The translations under genes were made by a program, and so were the position numbers. From Prinia subflava (Eukaryota > Chordata > Aves > Passeriformes > Cisticolidae), in the NCBI RefSeq assembly GCF_021018805.1, contig NW_026960612.1:620001-684000 (forward strand): 64,000 nt of DNA, written 5' to 3'. Shown in pieces: positions 33,286 through 44,716 of the stretch. The notes beneath the pieces are model-generated. The model worked only from the letters and a program-made list of their open reading frames with translations, had not been told where the DNA came from and did not search any database. Every line of letters begins with the position of its first letter. Within the stretch, counting starts at the first letter, position 1.

Positions 33286-35067
33286 TTGTGGATGGCCGCG
33301 GTCCAAAACCCCACCCAGCTCCTGTTTGGAGAAATATCGGAGGAATGTAACCATGACTGCTTAGAAGTGGTGGAATTGCAGACAAAAATAAGGCCAGACT
33401 TAGAAGAGGAGGAGCTGGGAGAGGGCGAGAAATGGTTTGTGGATGGATCTGCAAGGGTAGTAGAAGGGAAAAGGAAGTCAGGATATGCAGTGGTGGATGG
33501 AAAATCAGGGGAGGTTATCGAATTTGGACCCTTGAATGCAGGCTGGTCGGCACAGGCTTGCGAACTGTATGCAGTTCTGCAAGCACTAAAAGGACTAAAG
33601 GGTAAACAAGGCACAATTTTCACAGACTACAGATACGCCTTCGGGGTGGTACATACATTCGGAAAAATCTGGGAGGAGCGAGGGTTGATTAGCACCCGAG
33701 GGAAGGGATTGATCCATCAAGAGTTAATAAAGCAAATCCTGGAGGCTGTAAGGGGACCAGAGGCCATTGCCATCGTACATGGGAAAGGACATCAAGCAGG
33801 GATGCAATTCAGAACCAGGGGAAACAATTTAGCAGACAGAGAGGCAAAGAGGGCAGCTCTTTTAGTGATAAGTACCCCAGAGATCAGGGAGGAAAATGCC
33901 CTAGAATACCCTTCCAGGTTGTCCCCAAAGGAGATAGAAGATTATAAGAAATTGGGGGGCAAGTGGGAAGATGGTAAATGGAGACTACCAGACGGTAGAG
34001 AGTTAATATCAAGGGAGTATACGAGGAAGATCTTGAACAGGTTACATCAGCAAACTCATTGGGGGCCACAAACATTGGCTGAACATTTTCTAAAATTTTT
34101 CGGGTGCAAGGGAATTTATGAATTGGCTAAACAGGAAGTACTAGGATGTATGGTATGCCAGAAAATAAACAGGACAAGGTCAAGACAGACCCCCTTAGGG
34201 GGACGACCCCTGGCATACCGTCAATTTGGAAGAATCCAAATAGATTTCACAGAGCTACCCAAGGTGGAGAGGTGCAAATACCTATTGGTGATAGTGGATC
34301 AGCTCACTCACTGGGTAGAAGCCTTCCCTACTGCCAGAGCAACAGCCCAGACCGTAGCAAGAATTTTGTTAGAAGAAATTATCCCATGCTACGGTATCAT
34401 AGATCACATAGATTCAGACCAAGGGACCCATTTCACATCTAAAATTATTAGACAATTGGCAGATACCCTAGGGATCCGGTGGGACTATCACATACCCTGG
34501 CACCCACAGAGTTCAGGACGGGTAGAGAGAATGAATCAAATCTTAAAAGCTCAGCTATCTAAATTAATGTTAGAAACCAAAATGTCATGGATTAAGTGTC
34601 TCCCTCTAGCCTTACTGAATATAGGAACCATGCCAAACTCTGATAGTGGATTGTCCCCTTTTGAAATGTTATATGGGATGCCCTATGAGCACGGGATGCC
34701 TGTGGGACATCCTAGATTAGAGGATGGTCAGATCCAACCATACCTAATAGCAATAAACAAGAACCTGCAAGAACTTAGAAAGAAAGGAATAATAATGCAG
34801 AGCACTCCTTTGGGATTTGCAATCCATAACATACAACGAGGAGACGAAATATTAATTAAAACCTGGAAAGTGGTATCATTAACCCCACACTGGGAAGGTC
34901 CATTTCTTGTTCTTTTGACAACAGACACCGCCGTGAGAACAGCAGAGAAAGGGTGGACGCACACTTCGAGAGTAAAAAGAATTGAAACCCGAGAAGGGAA
35001 ACCCGAGTGGAAAATCAACTCCTCCACAGGGGACCTGAGAGTGAAATTACATCGGAGCCGCAGATGA
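33286..35067 (+). CDS. pol: Class I ERV RNase H-integrase, 593-codon uninterrupted frame
   Basis: The open frame begins just after a deletion joint near 33221; the sequence before the first Met (LSNARLLKYEAIL, from about 33226) is the RT-RNase H connector. RNase H carries D53, E93, D114 (in TDYRYA, usually TDSRYA) and D184. Integrase has an HHCC zinc domain (H254, H258, C288, C291) and a core triad D320, D378, E414 with 35 residues between the last two. A C-terminal GPF-type module (WEGPFLVLL) follows. All RT fingers, palm and thumb are missing, so it cannot have served reverse transcription alone. The absence of any stop over 1.78 kb contrasts with the multiply stopped gag. Family usual: a single pol polyprotein of about 1,100-1,200 residues. 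Confidence 0.85.
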   Translation: MWMAAVQNPTQLLFGEISEECNHDCLEVVELQTKIRPDLEEEELGEGEKWFVDGSARVVEGKRKSGYAVVDGKSGEVIEFGPLNAGWSAQACELYAVLQALKGLKGKQGTIFTDYRYAFGVVHTFGKIWEERGLISTRGKGLIHQELIKQILEAVRGPEAIAIVHGKGHQAGMQFRTRGNNLADREAKRAALLVISTPEIREENALEYPSRLSPKEIEDYKKLGGKWEDGKWRLPDGRELISREYTRKILNRLHQQTHWGPQTLAEHFLKFFGCKGIYELAKQEVLGCMVCQKINRTRSRQTPLGGRPLAYRQFGRIQIDFTELPKVERCKYLLVIVDQLTHWVEAFPTARATAQTVARILLEEIIPCYGIIDHIDSDQGTHFTSKIIRQLADTLGIRWDYHIPWHPQSSGRVERMNQILKAQLSKLMLETKMSWIKCLPLALLNIGTMPNSDSGLSPFEMLYGMPYEHGMPVGHPRLEDGQIQPYLIAINKNLQELRKKGIIMQSTPLGFAIHNIQRGDEILIKTWKVVSLTPHWEGPFLVLLTTDTAVRTAEKGWTHTSRVKRIETREGKPEWKINSSTGDLRVKLHRSRR

Positions 35068-35072
35068 CCTAG

Positions 35073-35291
35073 GGAAGAGCAATCACTTGCCCAGAGCTGG
35101 AGTGTTCGTGTAACCCATTCATACACTTTAAATGCGAGTATTGTAACGAGATTTGGGTCGTGCATTGTAAATGGGGGTGGAGGCCTTCGGGGTTGTGCAG
35201 AAAGTGCTTTGAAAAGGAACAAGATCTGACCATTCGGTTTTTAGGGTACGCTACCCGCTTGGTGGTATTAGAACCATATTCTGCTGAGTAG
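35073..35291 (+). CDS. Cys-rich small open frame between pol and env, unrecognised
   Basis: A 72-codon frame, different from pol, opens right after a TAG at 35070 and ends in TAG. It has no ATG, so it would need splicing or a non-AUG start. It has eight Cys, arranged CPELECSC, then CEYC, HC and CRKC, spaced like a zinc-binding fold, followed by a hydrophobic/charged tail. Simple gammaretroviruses carry no gene here. It may be a decayed env start, a captured host zinc-finger fragment, or a true accessory frame. Confidence 0.4.
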   Translation, partial: GRAITCPELECSCNPFIHFKCEYCNEIWVVHCKWGWRPSGLCRKCFEKEQDLTIRFLGYATRLVVLEPYSAE

Positions 35292-35433
35292 TATTTTTTA
35301 TACCTACACGGGGTAAGGGGTAAATTAGGTTCCAAAGCTCAGGTATTAGCCACTGAGTGTCGAAGGACCAACAAAGTACCCTGCATAGCAGATCCGGTGA
35401 AGTTATCCAGGTGGGGCACATTTAAAAGGAGAT

Positions 35434-35634
35434 ATGCTGTTCGGACTAGTTGGAGGATCCGAGAGGAAAACCCCTGCTGCCACGAAGATGGGCTACCTCG
35501 CCACTGGCTGCAACCCAGTGGGCAGAGGCTTAGGCAGAGGGATGTACCTGTGGATAACTCTCCTAGTCCTGAGCAGAGCCATGTGCCCGATAATGGGCCG
35601 GCCTAACAAAACCCGGCTTAGTCTGGGAAGGTAA
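35434..35634 (+). pseudogene. env: Class I ERV env leader fragment
   Basis: The frame starts MLFGLVGGSE and contains MYLWITLLVLSRAMC, a good signal-peptide hydrophobic core, then stops. The CTCGCCACTGGCTGCAACCC segment is shared with the decayed ERV at 6153-6182, supporting a common env leader. Most of the surface subunit that should follow is missing or unreadable up to about 35790. Confidence 0.5.
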
Positions 35635-35787
35635 TCAAAGTGATCCACCCTGGAAATCACCAAATATCAAATTACGGATAATTTAGGGTACTATTCCTTT
35701 AAGGCCACTCGGTGCTGGGGTTTTACACCAACAAAGGAAAAGAGACAGATAAGCGAAAAGTCATTACCTACAAGCTATCGGTCAAAC

Positions 35788-36448
35788 TTGGTGCCAAAAC
35801 AAAAAGAAGGGTCCATTAGAAATAATCTGAATGAGACATGTAAAAGGGGATTTTCCGATCAATTAGATGACAGACTGAGAAGGGTGAAGATATATGATCC
35901 GGCAGCCTGGGTGCGGGAGGAAAAAGGGAAGTGTAATTACCAGACTCACTTTACAAGAAAGGCTCTTAGGCTTACAAATAGCAATAGAAGTAATGGGAAA
36001 TTTAACTATGGATATCTTAACAGTAATAACTAAAAATCAAACCGAAATTAGGGATCTTATATGTCGGCACCGGGCCACAGTAAATTATATATTAGAAAAA
36101 GGGAAGGAAATCTTTGAGAAGGTGAGAAGAACCAAATGCCAAGAGGAAAGACCTCCTGCCCAAAGGGAGGATTTAACTCTAAATGTCTCATGGTGGGGAT
36201 GGATATGGGAAGAAGGGAAAACAGGGGGGTTAACCGGACTTTTTGTACTGGGACCCATAACTGGAAAAATAATTTTACGACTTATAACACATGGTATTAC
36301 CGGTCCCTTGCGCTGGATGACACAAGGTGTACAAACCCTGAAACTCATGAATCTGAAGGGGAAAAAGGAGAATCGGGCAGCACTTGTGTTAGCAAAATTT
36401 GAAGCAGGGAAAGGCAACAAAAATCCCTGGTGGGATAATCAGGATTAA
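35788..36448 (+). pseudogene. env: Class I ERV env, C-terminal part with transmembrane subunit
   Basis: Two overlapping frames (35788-36033 and 35894-36448) imply a frameshift. The second contains a heptad-like helix (LLGLQIAIEVMGNLTMDILT) with N-linked sites NLT and NQT, a lone Cys, a Trp-rich pre-membrane segment (SWWGWIWEEG) and a hydrophobic span GGLTGLFVLGPITGKIILRL. A basic tail ends 36 bases before the polypurine tract. The usual gammaretroviral CX6CC motif is not seen, so it is decayed or a divergent env type. Confidence 0.6.
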
Positions 36449-36474
36449 AGGAACACGGATTACATGTTAAATTT

Positions 36475-36488
36475 GGAAAAGGGGGGAA
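36475..36488 (+). promoter_or_regulatory. Polypurine tract of the class I ERV
   Basis: GGAAAAGGGGGGAA lies immediately before the 3' LTR start TGTGATAAATAAC. Confidence 0.85.
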
Positions 36489-36489
36489 T

Positions 36490-36524
36490 TGTGATAAATA
36501 ACATGGGATAATTCGTGTTATATG
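36490..36524 (+). mobile_element. 3' LTR stub of the class I ERV (35 bases)
   Basis: It matches the first 36 bases of the 5' LTR with about three differences plus one indel, then ends abruptly at ERVK leader sequence in opposite orientation. The break marks a deletion after insertion. Confidence 0.8.
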
Positions 36525-36667
36525 GCTCACTTGTAACGTTGCAGCATACAGGCGATTGCGGTCCTGAACGCGGTTCTCACTGTCACGATCAGTTCTAGGG
36601 GCATCACCAATTGCCGTCAGGTATTCGGTTCTTCTCTTCCTCACACGGGGCACCAATTATTGGCAAT
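36525..36667 (-). mobile_element. ERVK 5' leader with primer-binding-site region
   Basis: On the minus strand, 12 bases after the LTR, TGGTGCCCCGTGTGAGGA (36638-36655) is the primer-binding-site candidate. By eye it resembles the isoleucine type at about 14 of 18 positions, which is weak. The leader continues to 36525, where the class I ERV stub begins. Confidence 0.6.
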
Positions 36668-36983
36668 TGATAAAGCGACGGGAAGACTGATTCGGTGATC
36701 AGAATTCAATTTTACTCAGATTTTCCAAAAGCTTATATACCATTTCAGGAAGGTTAACAATTTTCCACTACAATAATCAGGTTAAAGATCATACGGACAA
36801 CTCATACATTTTACATCTTTTGCTTGCAGAGGTCTTGATTGAATCTTCTCTCTTCCAGTAAGCAGGTTTAATCCCATCTTCTGCAATCTGCAAAGCTCTG
36901 TTTGTTCCTGCCATGGCATCCTGGTTATCAAACCACATATGCTAATCAAGTCTGTTTGACTCTCTGTCTTGTGTAATCCCACA
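36668..36983 (-). mobile_element. 5' LTR of the ERVK provirus (316 bp)
   Basis: On the minus strand it starts TGTGGGATTACACAAGAC, has a TATA motif GGTATATAAGC (plus 36725-36741 region) and ends CGCTTTATCA. Compared with the 3' LTR it lacks the nested 336-bp LTR and shows the empty target site. Confidence 0.85.
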
Positions 36984-39900
36984 ACTGAAGGTATGATTTA
37001 TTTTCTGCATTATGTCTTGCCTAACATGATCCAAATAAGTTCCAGAGAGCTTATAATGCCAATATACATCAAGAGATCACAAGTGGGCCAAAGCATACGG
37101 TAACAAGCACAAGCAGAGGAATGTCAAATACGTGCTGCAGGTAAGATGGAAAGTAACCCATTAGGCAGATGTTTTTGAGTAGCATAAAACAGAGGATAAA
37201 GAAGTGTTCTGTCTCAGTTCAGGTTGGTTTTTTTGGGGGGGGTTTGTTAGAGAAGCAGATTATTTTAATGAAGAAATCATTTCCAGTCTTTCAAAAATGA
37301 TGAGAGCATGCTGAAGAAATAATGGCAATGCCTCACAAAAACTGTGCTCAAAAAATACATAATAGAACACAGGGACACTAAGGATTTTGAAAGATGGCTA
37401 TATATCTATTTATGTTGGCTTTCATAATCATATTCCTCGATATTCAGCATTTGCACACATAGAAAAGCTGTATTTCTTGGGTAAAGAATCAAATTAGCTA
37501 CAAGAATAAATTCAGAAGCTGTTCAAGAGTAAACATCCTTTTTTAACCCTTGATTCTAAAAGTTGCATACAAAAAAAAAAATAATCCTCCTGGTTACAAG
37601 ACTTTTCACAGTACTTGCTTACAGTTTTGTATTTCCATTACAAGAAAAATGAAGCACATCCATAAACCTAATTATTTTAAAGGATGTCATAAATATCCTA
37701 AAGTATAATTTTATAATATAGTTGTGTGCTACTGCTACTGAAGCAAAAAATGAAGGTTCCTCCTATGGCAAAGCATTGATTCAACATCACTCTGGGAAAT
37801 CAAATAACATTTCTAATTTCACCTCCCTCGCCCCAACTTTTTTTCAAGAAACAATTAACTTGTTCTGAAACAGCTTTTATTTAGCCACCATGGTCTCTAT
37901 TGCACTGTTGTTAAGCCAAGACAGGTTTCAGATGTCCTTTCAGGACTAGCACAGCAGTATCCAGGCACAAGTTCCAAACTGTGTACTAATTTGTCACAGT
38001 TACAGCATGTCTAATTCAGATCAGACTTCTACTGTAAAGAGAACTGACAGGGAGACCATTGCTTCTGTTGTGAAGCTGAGATGCTACAGGAATAGAAACA
38101 ACAGGAAAGTCCCTGGCCTTCGAACTCTGCAGACCAATAGATGACTACTATGATAAGAAAGCTCAAACTTAGTTTTGTAGCAGTCATTTGATACTTGTTA
38201 AAAGTAAACCCAGCAATTCTTCCTGTTACTGTTGAAAAGGTCTATAGAATCTAAGTAAAAAAAGCCCAAATCATCATTAAAATATTACAAATACTAGAAA
38301 TTTATCCATATTCATGTTGAATTTGTCATTGAAGTCCACAAAATTCACCTTGTGCAGAAAGTCTGATAACCTAGATAATTTTTCAAGTTACTATTTCTAA
38401 ACAAAGATTAAACTACATCCTTTTCCCTGTATGAGAGGGAAGATGAGCTACAAACACCAAATCCCTAGTTACATTATTGAAACATACATTTTGAGATCAG
38501 GCAACATTTATACATGTAGCTTCTGTTGACAATACAGAAACATAAGATTTATATAGATAGATGCATGAAATTTGGAGCAAAATATACCCGTTACTACTGT
38601 AAGACACAACAGAAATATAAGGCAGAATTCAAGATATTGCATCTATAAATTGACTCATTTCTTGCATAAAGTTAGCAAATATGGAGCAAGTAACATCATC
38701 CATTTTCTTTGCTAGAGGACAGTGGTTAATTAAATCCCCTTAATTTCTACCAAAACGCATGATTCCATCCAGGATGCAGCATAAAATGCTAGTTGATGGC
38801 CGTCCATGACATGCACCAACATGTCACCCTGTCTCAAGCAATGAAGGACAGGGAAAGAAAATCAGTTTCCATATGCAACCTTGAACGTTACGGATCCAGC
38901 CTAGAACCATTTACAACCTGAGCTGATGTTCAGTGTAGCCTTAAAGGTATTGAGTACAAAGTTTAGGACAGCAAAGAGTGTTTGTATAAAACAGCAGAGT
39001 TTAAGAGTCTGGTTTTACTTTTGTCCAGCATACTCTGGTTCCCAACAAATGAAATTTTGCAGAAAACATGCAATGCAACCACAAGCCAAGGTAAAAACTT
39101 TGTCCAGTTCAGTTTCACAGAAGCACTCAGAACAGTTTATACCGCTAAGAATTATCTTAGACTTCGAGGTGGGTGGATGTTCTTTTCTTATTTCTTGTCA
39201 CTAAAAACGCAAGAATACATGGAAGACCTGCAAGTGGGATATTCAAGAGCATTTGAGCAGATTTAAGAGCCCGTCACCAATCAGATACATCAAAAAATTC
39301 CAGGGAAAGTGTGCTGATGGAATGATTACATGAATGATATCTCAGCTGGTCTACTCACACTACTTACATGAGCCATTTAAACACCAACACAAAGACCAAC
39401 AACACCATGACAGACTTGTAAAACTTTTAAAGCACAAGCTGAAATACAAGCACCATATCTCTCTCCATTATCTTTGGATGCTTAGATCAATATTCCGCAC
39501 TAGGAGGGGACAAATTTTATTGCTTCAGATTAGGTTTCACTTATTTTAATATCAAGATTATTCTCCAATTCTTCTACGCTTACAAAATGATTCTACAAAC
39601 AGATGAACTTCCTACTTGCCTTTGCTCTTCAATACTTTAAAAGCTTCTAAAGGATGTGAACTCTTTTTGATATTGCTATGGTAAGATGCCAGAAATTTGA
39701 CATGAGACATGAGCCAAAAATTAACTTTTCAGAAGCATTTCCAAACCATCTGGAGAAGAGGCATTTAGAGTAAAAAGTAATTAATACCACCTTCAATAAA
39801 ACACTAAACATACAGTAGCCTGGCCTTTCCTTTGTGTAATTAAAAGTTTTGAAAGCATCAAACTACTCAGAACAGATTATGAATAATTCAAAATAATTTT

Positions 39901-42900
39901 AGCTTTTTTTTTCTTTTTTTTTTTAAACACTATTAGGTTTGGGGTTTTTTTCCCTAAACACAGCAGTACTGACTTCCTTGAAATTGCTGATTAGAACTTT
40001 CAATGAACAACTGTGCATACAAACTTGCCTTCAGAAAAAGCCAAAATCAAACTCGTGACCTTATCCAATGTAAAACTGTATCCAAATCAAGTAATGCATT
40101 CATGGTTCTTAACATGAAAATCCAAAACCAATGAAAGTGCAGATGGGAGCCATAAGCAACTCCAAGAGACAGAAAAATTCCTTATTAACTCACACTTTGT
40201 CACAGCTGATTTATGGTTTGGAAACAAATTCCGTTCCTCAGCTGTGCTACATAGCAAGATTGGGGGAAGGAAGAAGGAGGTATATGTAGCCCCTTGCACA
40301 GGGCTCACCTTTGAGCACAAACCTTATGTTCAAGGTACGTCTTACGTGCATGAGCCTATTGTACTGCTGGGATGAAATATCCTGTGATTCAACTCCTTAT
40401 AAAACGGCAATGAAGAGCTCCCAGAAATTCACTAATGCTGCACAAAACCTGACAATACCTCAGTAATGATTCTGACCTTACAGTGAGGCACTTCTATACT
40501 TGCAATGTACAAAATCCTGATGTTTGAAAATAAGTTGTTCAAAACATGTTTGCCTACATTTCTGAAGGAAACTGTTTATTTAATAACCACAAAATAAACC
40601 TCCATTTTTTTTAGTATGATAATTTATGAATGCACATAAAATCTGGGCAACCAACTCTGGAAACTACCAGTAGCCTTAGAAATAACTAAAGGATATTAAA
40701 TACTAAGTAGGAGAGATTAATAGAGTTTCAATAATCAGGTAAAATCAAAACTGCAAATCAAGAACACAGCTTGAATTATCTATTCACAAATAATCTACAA
40801 AGAATCTAATGGGTTCTCCAAAGAACATTACAAAAAATTAAATCTATGAAGTATTTCAACTTCCAGCAAGTCCTATTTTCCCCCCAAAGAAACAAAAAAT
40901 AATGTTTTTAAAGGACTTAGCCCCAGAACAAAACATGAGTGCCAATAAACTTGAGTGAGAGCATCATATAAATTCTTTTGATGTGTTTGCACTATTTTGT
41001 TCCTGAGAAAGAGAAGGAGACACACTTGGGCTCAGTTTCATTTGCTTTCTAGGTTGTAGTCTTTTCTGTGCATAAGCACCGAGACTATACCTTCCTTCTC
41101 ATACTTAGTCATTCTGATCTTCTCCTCTGTGTAATTTCCTAGTGTCTTTATTTTTGAAAGCAAGATTATATCAGGAAGATAATTCATAAGTGGTTCAATT
41201 AAGAGAGAGACTCTTTTTGCCTCGTTTCTGGGGTTCATTTTCAATGTTTTGTTCCTGTGCAATGTTTAGGCTAAACAGCTCTTCACATTCTGACTTTTCT
41301 TTCCTTCTGACTTCCACTTCTACTTTCCTACCATCCTAATGAGGATGGTCACATATTCTCATGTGCTCAGTGTGTTGCTACAAAAGCAAACATTAGTGAA
41401 TTACTGGTTAGCTCCTTTACATCCTTTCATTTGTCTATTTTTTCTTCTAACATATTCAATAAATTATTTCCCTTTCTTTTGAATTCCAGACATAACCTAG
41501 CCTACAATGCTACCATGTTTTTTAATTACAAAGCATTGGTCCTTGAACTAATGCAGTATTTATTGACCAAATAAAAGAAAAAAAAATCTCTTGCATAAAT
41601 CTCTGCATGTTGTCACTTGTAAGCCAGAAAAAAAATTCCAGAAATTTCCATTAAGCTCCTCATTTCCTTACAAATGTCTTCCCAGAATTACTCCTTTTCC
41701 CCAAAGAATATAAAACTCCAGCAGAAGTTGAGTTAATCAACTTCCCCTCTCCTTTACTCCCTGCCCGGCTGTTACCTCTTTTCTTAGATTTGAAAACATT
41801 CAAGGCAGAAGGGAGTTACTCTGCTATGTGTTCGTACAGCCTCAGCAATTACTGCTTTCAGTTGTACTCCAACGCAATGAATGTGTCAACTGTTAAATTA
41901 TCAATTCTAATTCAAAGAGGGGAGGGGAAATGTTTTAAATCACTTTTTACAACAGGTGGTCCCAAATTTTGGGACTACAGATTACTGAGCTGAAAACTAC
42001 CACATAAAAAGCATCTTTCTGTAGGATGACTCCTTAGTCCAGGGCACAGCTCCATCCATCCGGGCACAGCTCCATATCCAAAGAGATTGTGCTGCCCTCC
42101 TGTGGTCCACGAAGATTTTAAGCTCCAGAAGTCATACGCAGAGCCAAGAAAAACTGATTCTGCCCTTGAAAGACAGATTGCGTAGCTAAACATTACACTT
42201 TGAAGAAAAGTAAAAAAGCCAAAGTGCTGTTGCAGGGTTATCAAAGGTCTCCTGATGCCTCTGCCTGAAAGGACCCCTCAGGCCTTGCGGAGGAAACACA
42301 GAACAGCCATGTTAAAACTCAGCTGTCCCTCAGTTAAGATGTGCAGAAAACAGCAATGTAAGTGACCTACAAAAATACTACAAAGACAGGTAAAACCCCC
42401 CTAAGTTTAAATCCTTGTGTTGATTATGCTACATAGGTAAGTGAATTATGAATCCCCACAGTCTGGGATATGGCAAATGGGTGACACAAAAAGGCTAAAG
42501 GATACAAGCTGTACACCCTGTCATTGATGTAACTGGGATTTAAGTCTAATGACAAAACTTACAGAACAATCTTCAAATAAGCAGTGAATCCATTTTTCAG
42601 TAAGAAATACCAGAATACTGAAGCAGACCAAATCTCCCTTTTAAAGTCAAGTCTGGTGCTACAGAAGATCAATTAAAATTTTACAGTAACTGGAAATACT
42701 AAGATATTAGTATGTTATGGAAAAAGATTATAAAGAGTAATGTCAACAAAAATTTAATATTTTATCCAATAGCATATCTAGACTATTTGGAGACAGAAAA
42801 GTCTTAACTCCTGCTCCTCCTAAATCTTTCTAGTTAATACAAATATGATAAATATGTCATCAGTGCCTTCTCTACCCTGTAGCACAGCATCATTCCTAAG

Positions 42901-43112
42901 TACACCTTATTGATCATTAAAGGATATTAATTTCTATATTTCTATTCCCCAAAAATACCTCTGATGATGATTTTGGGCCATGTTCAAAAGAAAATGTCTT
43001 TTTGAATCCTATTAATCATCTGGATATTTGCTGGACATTGTTCCAAACCATAACTGCTAGAATGGACCAGCATTCCTACACTCTTCAACAGTAATCTTCC
43101 ACAAAAAATGAC
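36984..43112. other. Long AT-rich stretch, no gene seen
   Basis: About 6.1 kb without a recognisable gene, LTR or RNA. Short frames (38926-39549, 40087-40320, 41038-41262, 41790-42244) have no motif. A phrase GGGCACAGCTCCAT is repeated near 42039 and 42062. It could be intron of a host gene, intergenic DNA, or very old repeats beyond recognition by eye. Confidence 0.5.
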
Positions 43113-43118
43113 CTGCAC

Positions 43119-43646
43119 TTTATCCTTCCTGGGGCTTCAGGATCAGTCTGATCCCGGCTGCCGTAGGTATTCCTGGATAGAGGGGTACCGCTAAGTACCT
43201 CCTGTCCAAGCACCTCGGGCAAAGCTCCCAGACACAGGCAATACTTAGCAAGCTCAGCTATAACTGATTTCAGCTCTTAGCAGGTTCAGCTCTTAGTGAT
43301 TTCAGCTCATTAGCTTGCTAAGTGCCTCCGGCAGATGCAGGGGGAGAGAGGAGAAGCGCTGTATGAAGTTCCACAGATGAGTCTTTATTGGCATCCTCTG
43401 CAAAGGGTTTCAGGGACAGCTCTTCTGCTGAACTGGGCAGAAGTGGGGCTTTATATAGGGTATCAAGGTTTTGAGAAACGGTCCAATGGTATGAGTCGGG
43501 GTAAAAGTGACCTATTGTCTTACAGGGAGATAAGAAAGGGTCCGAAGGCAGGAGAGGGGTACTTGGTCCAGTCACCATGACTAGGCATTTCTTTATCTTA
43601 GGCAACTGACCTCCAGATAGGCCTCTCAGGCCTCATGGCTGCAACA
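43119..43646 (-). mobile_element. Solo LTR (528 bp) with probable 6-bp TSD
   Basis: On the minus strand it starts TGTTGCAGCCATGAGG, has a TATA box CTATATAAAGCC (plus near 43446-43459) and AATAAAG (TTTATT on plus at 43384-43389), then R/U5. CTGCAC flanks it at 43113-43118 and 43647-43652. The left end begins TTTATCC rather than TG, explained by one substitution. Tandem TCAGCTCTTAG phrases lie in U5 at about 43270-43310. Confidence 0.75.
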
Positions 43647-43652
43647 CTGCAC

Positions 43653-44058
43653 CTCCATGCTATGGAGTACTTCGTACACACATAACCTCTAATCCTCTGG
43701 TTTAAGAGATGAATAATGTAACTTTGGGGCTCTGCTATCCCATGAATAAGGAACATAGAAATATAAAAGGGACAAGGAAACTAGTAAACTCTACTAAAAT
43801 TAAATCAGGAGTAAAAGAAAGAACAAATAGTTTAAATGAAACAAAGGGCAGAGTTACTTAGCAGGATACTTAACATTTATTAAAGATTTCTGGTTAAGAT
43901 ATGAAAAATTATTTAAAAACCTTGTTAAAAAATATCTGCTAGGCAGCCATGAGTTCATGTTTTTGGGGTTTATGCCCCTCCACGTGTCTAAGAACTTCAG
44001 AGACAAAAGACAAAAAAACCTCACAACCTAACAAATAAAAATACTTTTTCTATCTAGG
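43653..44058. other. Unique-looking DNA, no gene seen
   Basis: A spacer between two solo LTRs. AT-rich, with no motif. Confidence 0.5.
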
Positions 44059-44063
44059 GCAGA

Positions 44064-44711
44064 TGTGATAAATTATGTGGGATAATTCGTGTTTATAATG
44101 TATGTATAATATAAATCAAGTTGTGCCCTTTAAAATAAATGGTAAAAATCATTCGGGACTGGGGTAGACAGATTCGGGAATCGAAAAACTACTTTGCTGG
44201 GAACTGGGGAACGACCGAATTTACAAGAGAAAGGAGAGAAGGCCTGAGGAAGATGGGTCTTCTCCGGAGATGGGATTGCGAACAACCCAATCATTACCAC
44301 CGAAATGGGCCTTGCTCCACCATCGGGGACACGCATCTCAATACACGATTCCCAGAAGTCGTATTTAATATTCATCTCCCTGCGGGTCTCCCCACGGAAG
44401 AACTATTCAACCGACCCAACTGGCGAGGATGAATCTCTATGAATATGAAGAAAAACTGAAGGGACAAAGAAAGCTTGAAGTAATGCTCTATCCCGCTAAA
44501 GAAACTGTATATAAACTGGACTCACAGAACCGAAGGTGTGAACCAGGGGAGCTACGGTGCGATAGAGTCCGCAGCTAAGGTTCACCCAGTGTCGATCCCA
44601 GGACTCGACACTGATTCTTTGATTGTTGGCTTACCTGAAATTCTGTTTATTGATTTTTATTAAATTAATAAAATCATTTATTAATTTGGAATTGGCTTTA
44701 TATTTATTACA
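44064..44711 (+). mobile_element. Solo class I ERV LTR (648 bp)
   Basis: Runs TGTGATAAATTATGTGGG...TTATTACA with a direct repeat GCAGA on both sides (44059-44063 and 44712-44716). TATATAAAC lies near 44508 and AATAAA at 44667-44672. It is closely related to the LTR of the class I ERV at 29296 and is probably a recombination product of the same lineage. The frames on both strands at 44130-44432 are LTR sequence. Confidence 0.88.
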
Positions 44712-44716
44712 GCAGA

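Larger units (their letters stand above)
29296..36524 (+). mobile_element. Class I (gammaretrovirus-like) ERV inserted into the ERVK
   Basis: Order: 5' LTR, primer-binding site, splice donor, gag with one zinc knuckle, UAG, in-frame protease, RNase H-integrase, Cys-rich frame, env, polypurine tract and a 35-base stub of the 3' LTR. RT is deleted between protease and RNase H. The 3' LTR breaks off at 36524 directly against ERVK leader, so one deletion removed the rest of that LTR together with ERVK gag and much of pol. No TSD survives. Confidence 0.85.
26653..36983 (-). mobile_element. Minus-strand ERVK (betaretrovirus-like) provirus, split and deleted
   Basis: Reading leftwards: 5' LTR 36668-36983, primer-binding-site region 36638-36655, a short leader to 36525, then a 7.2 kb plus-strand class I ERV insertion. 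The ERVK resumes at 29295 with the end of RT, the connection, RNase H (27990-28945), env transmembrane tail (27655-27882), polypurine tract (27312-27324) and 3' LTR (26653-27311). The LTRs share the GAAGACTGATTCGGTGATC block, TATA region and TGTG(G/A)GATTACACAAGAC start. Gag, protease, most of RT, integrase and most of env are missing. Confidence 0.8.
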
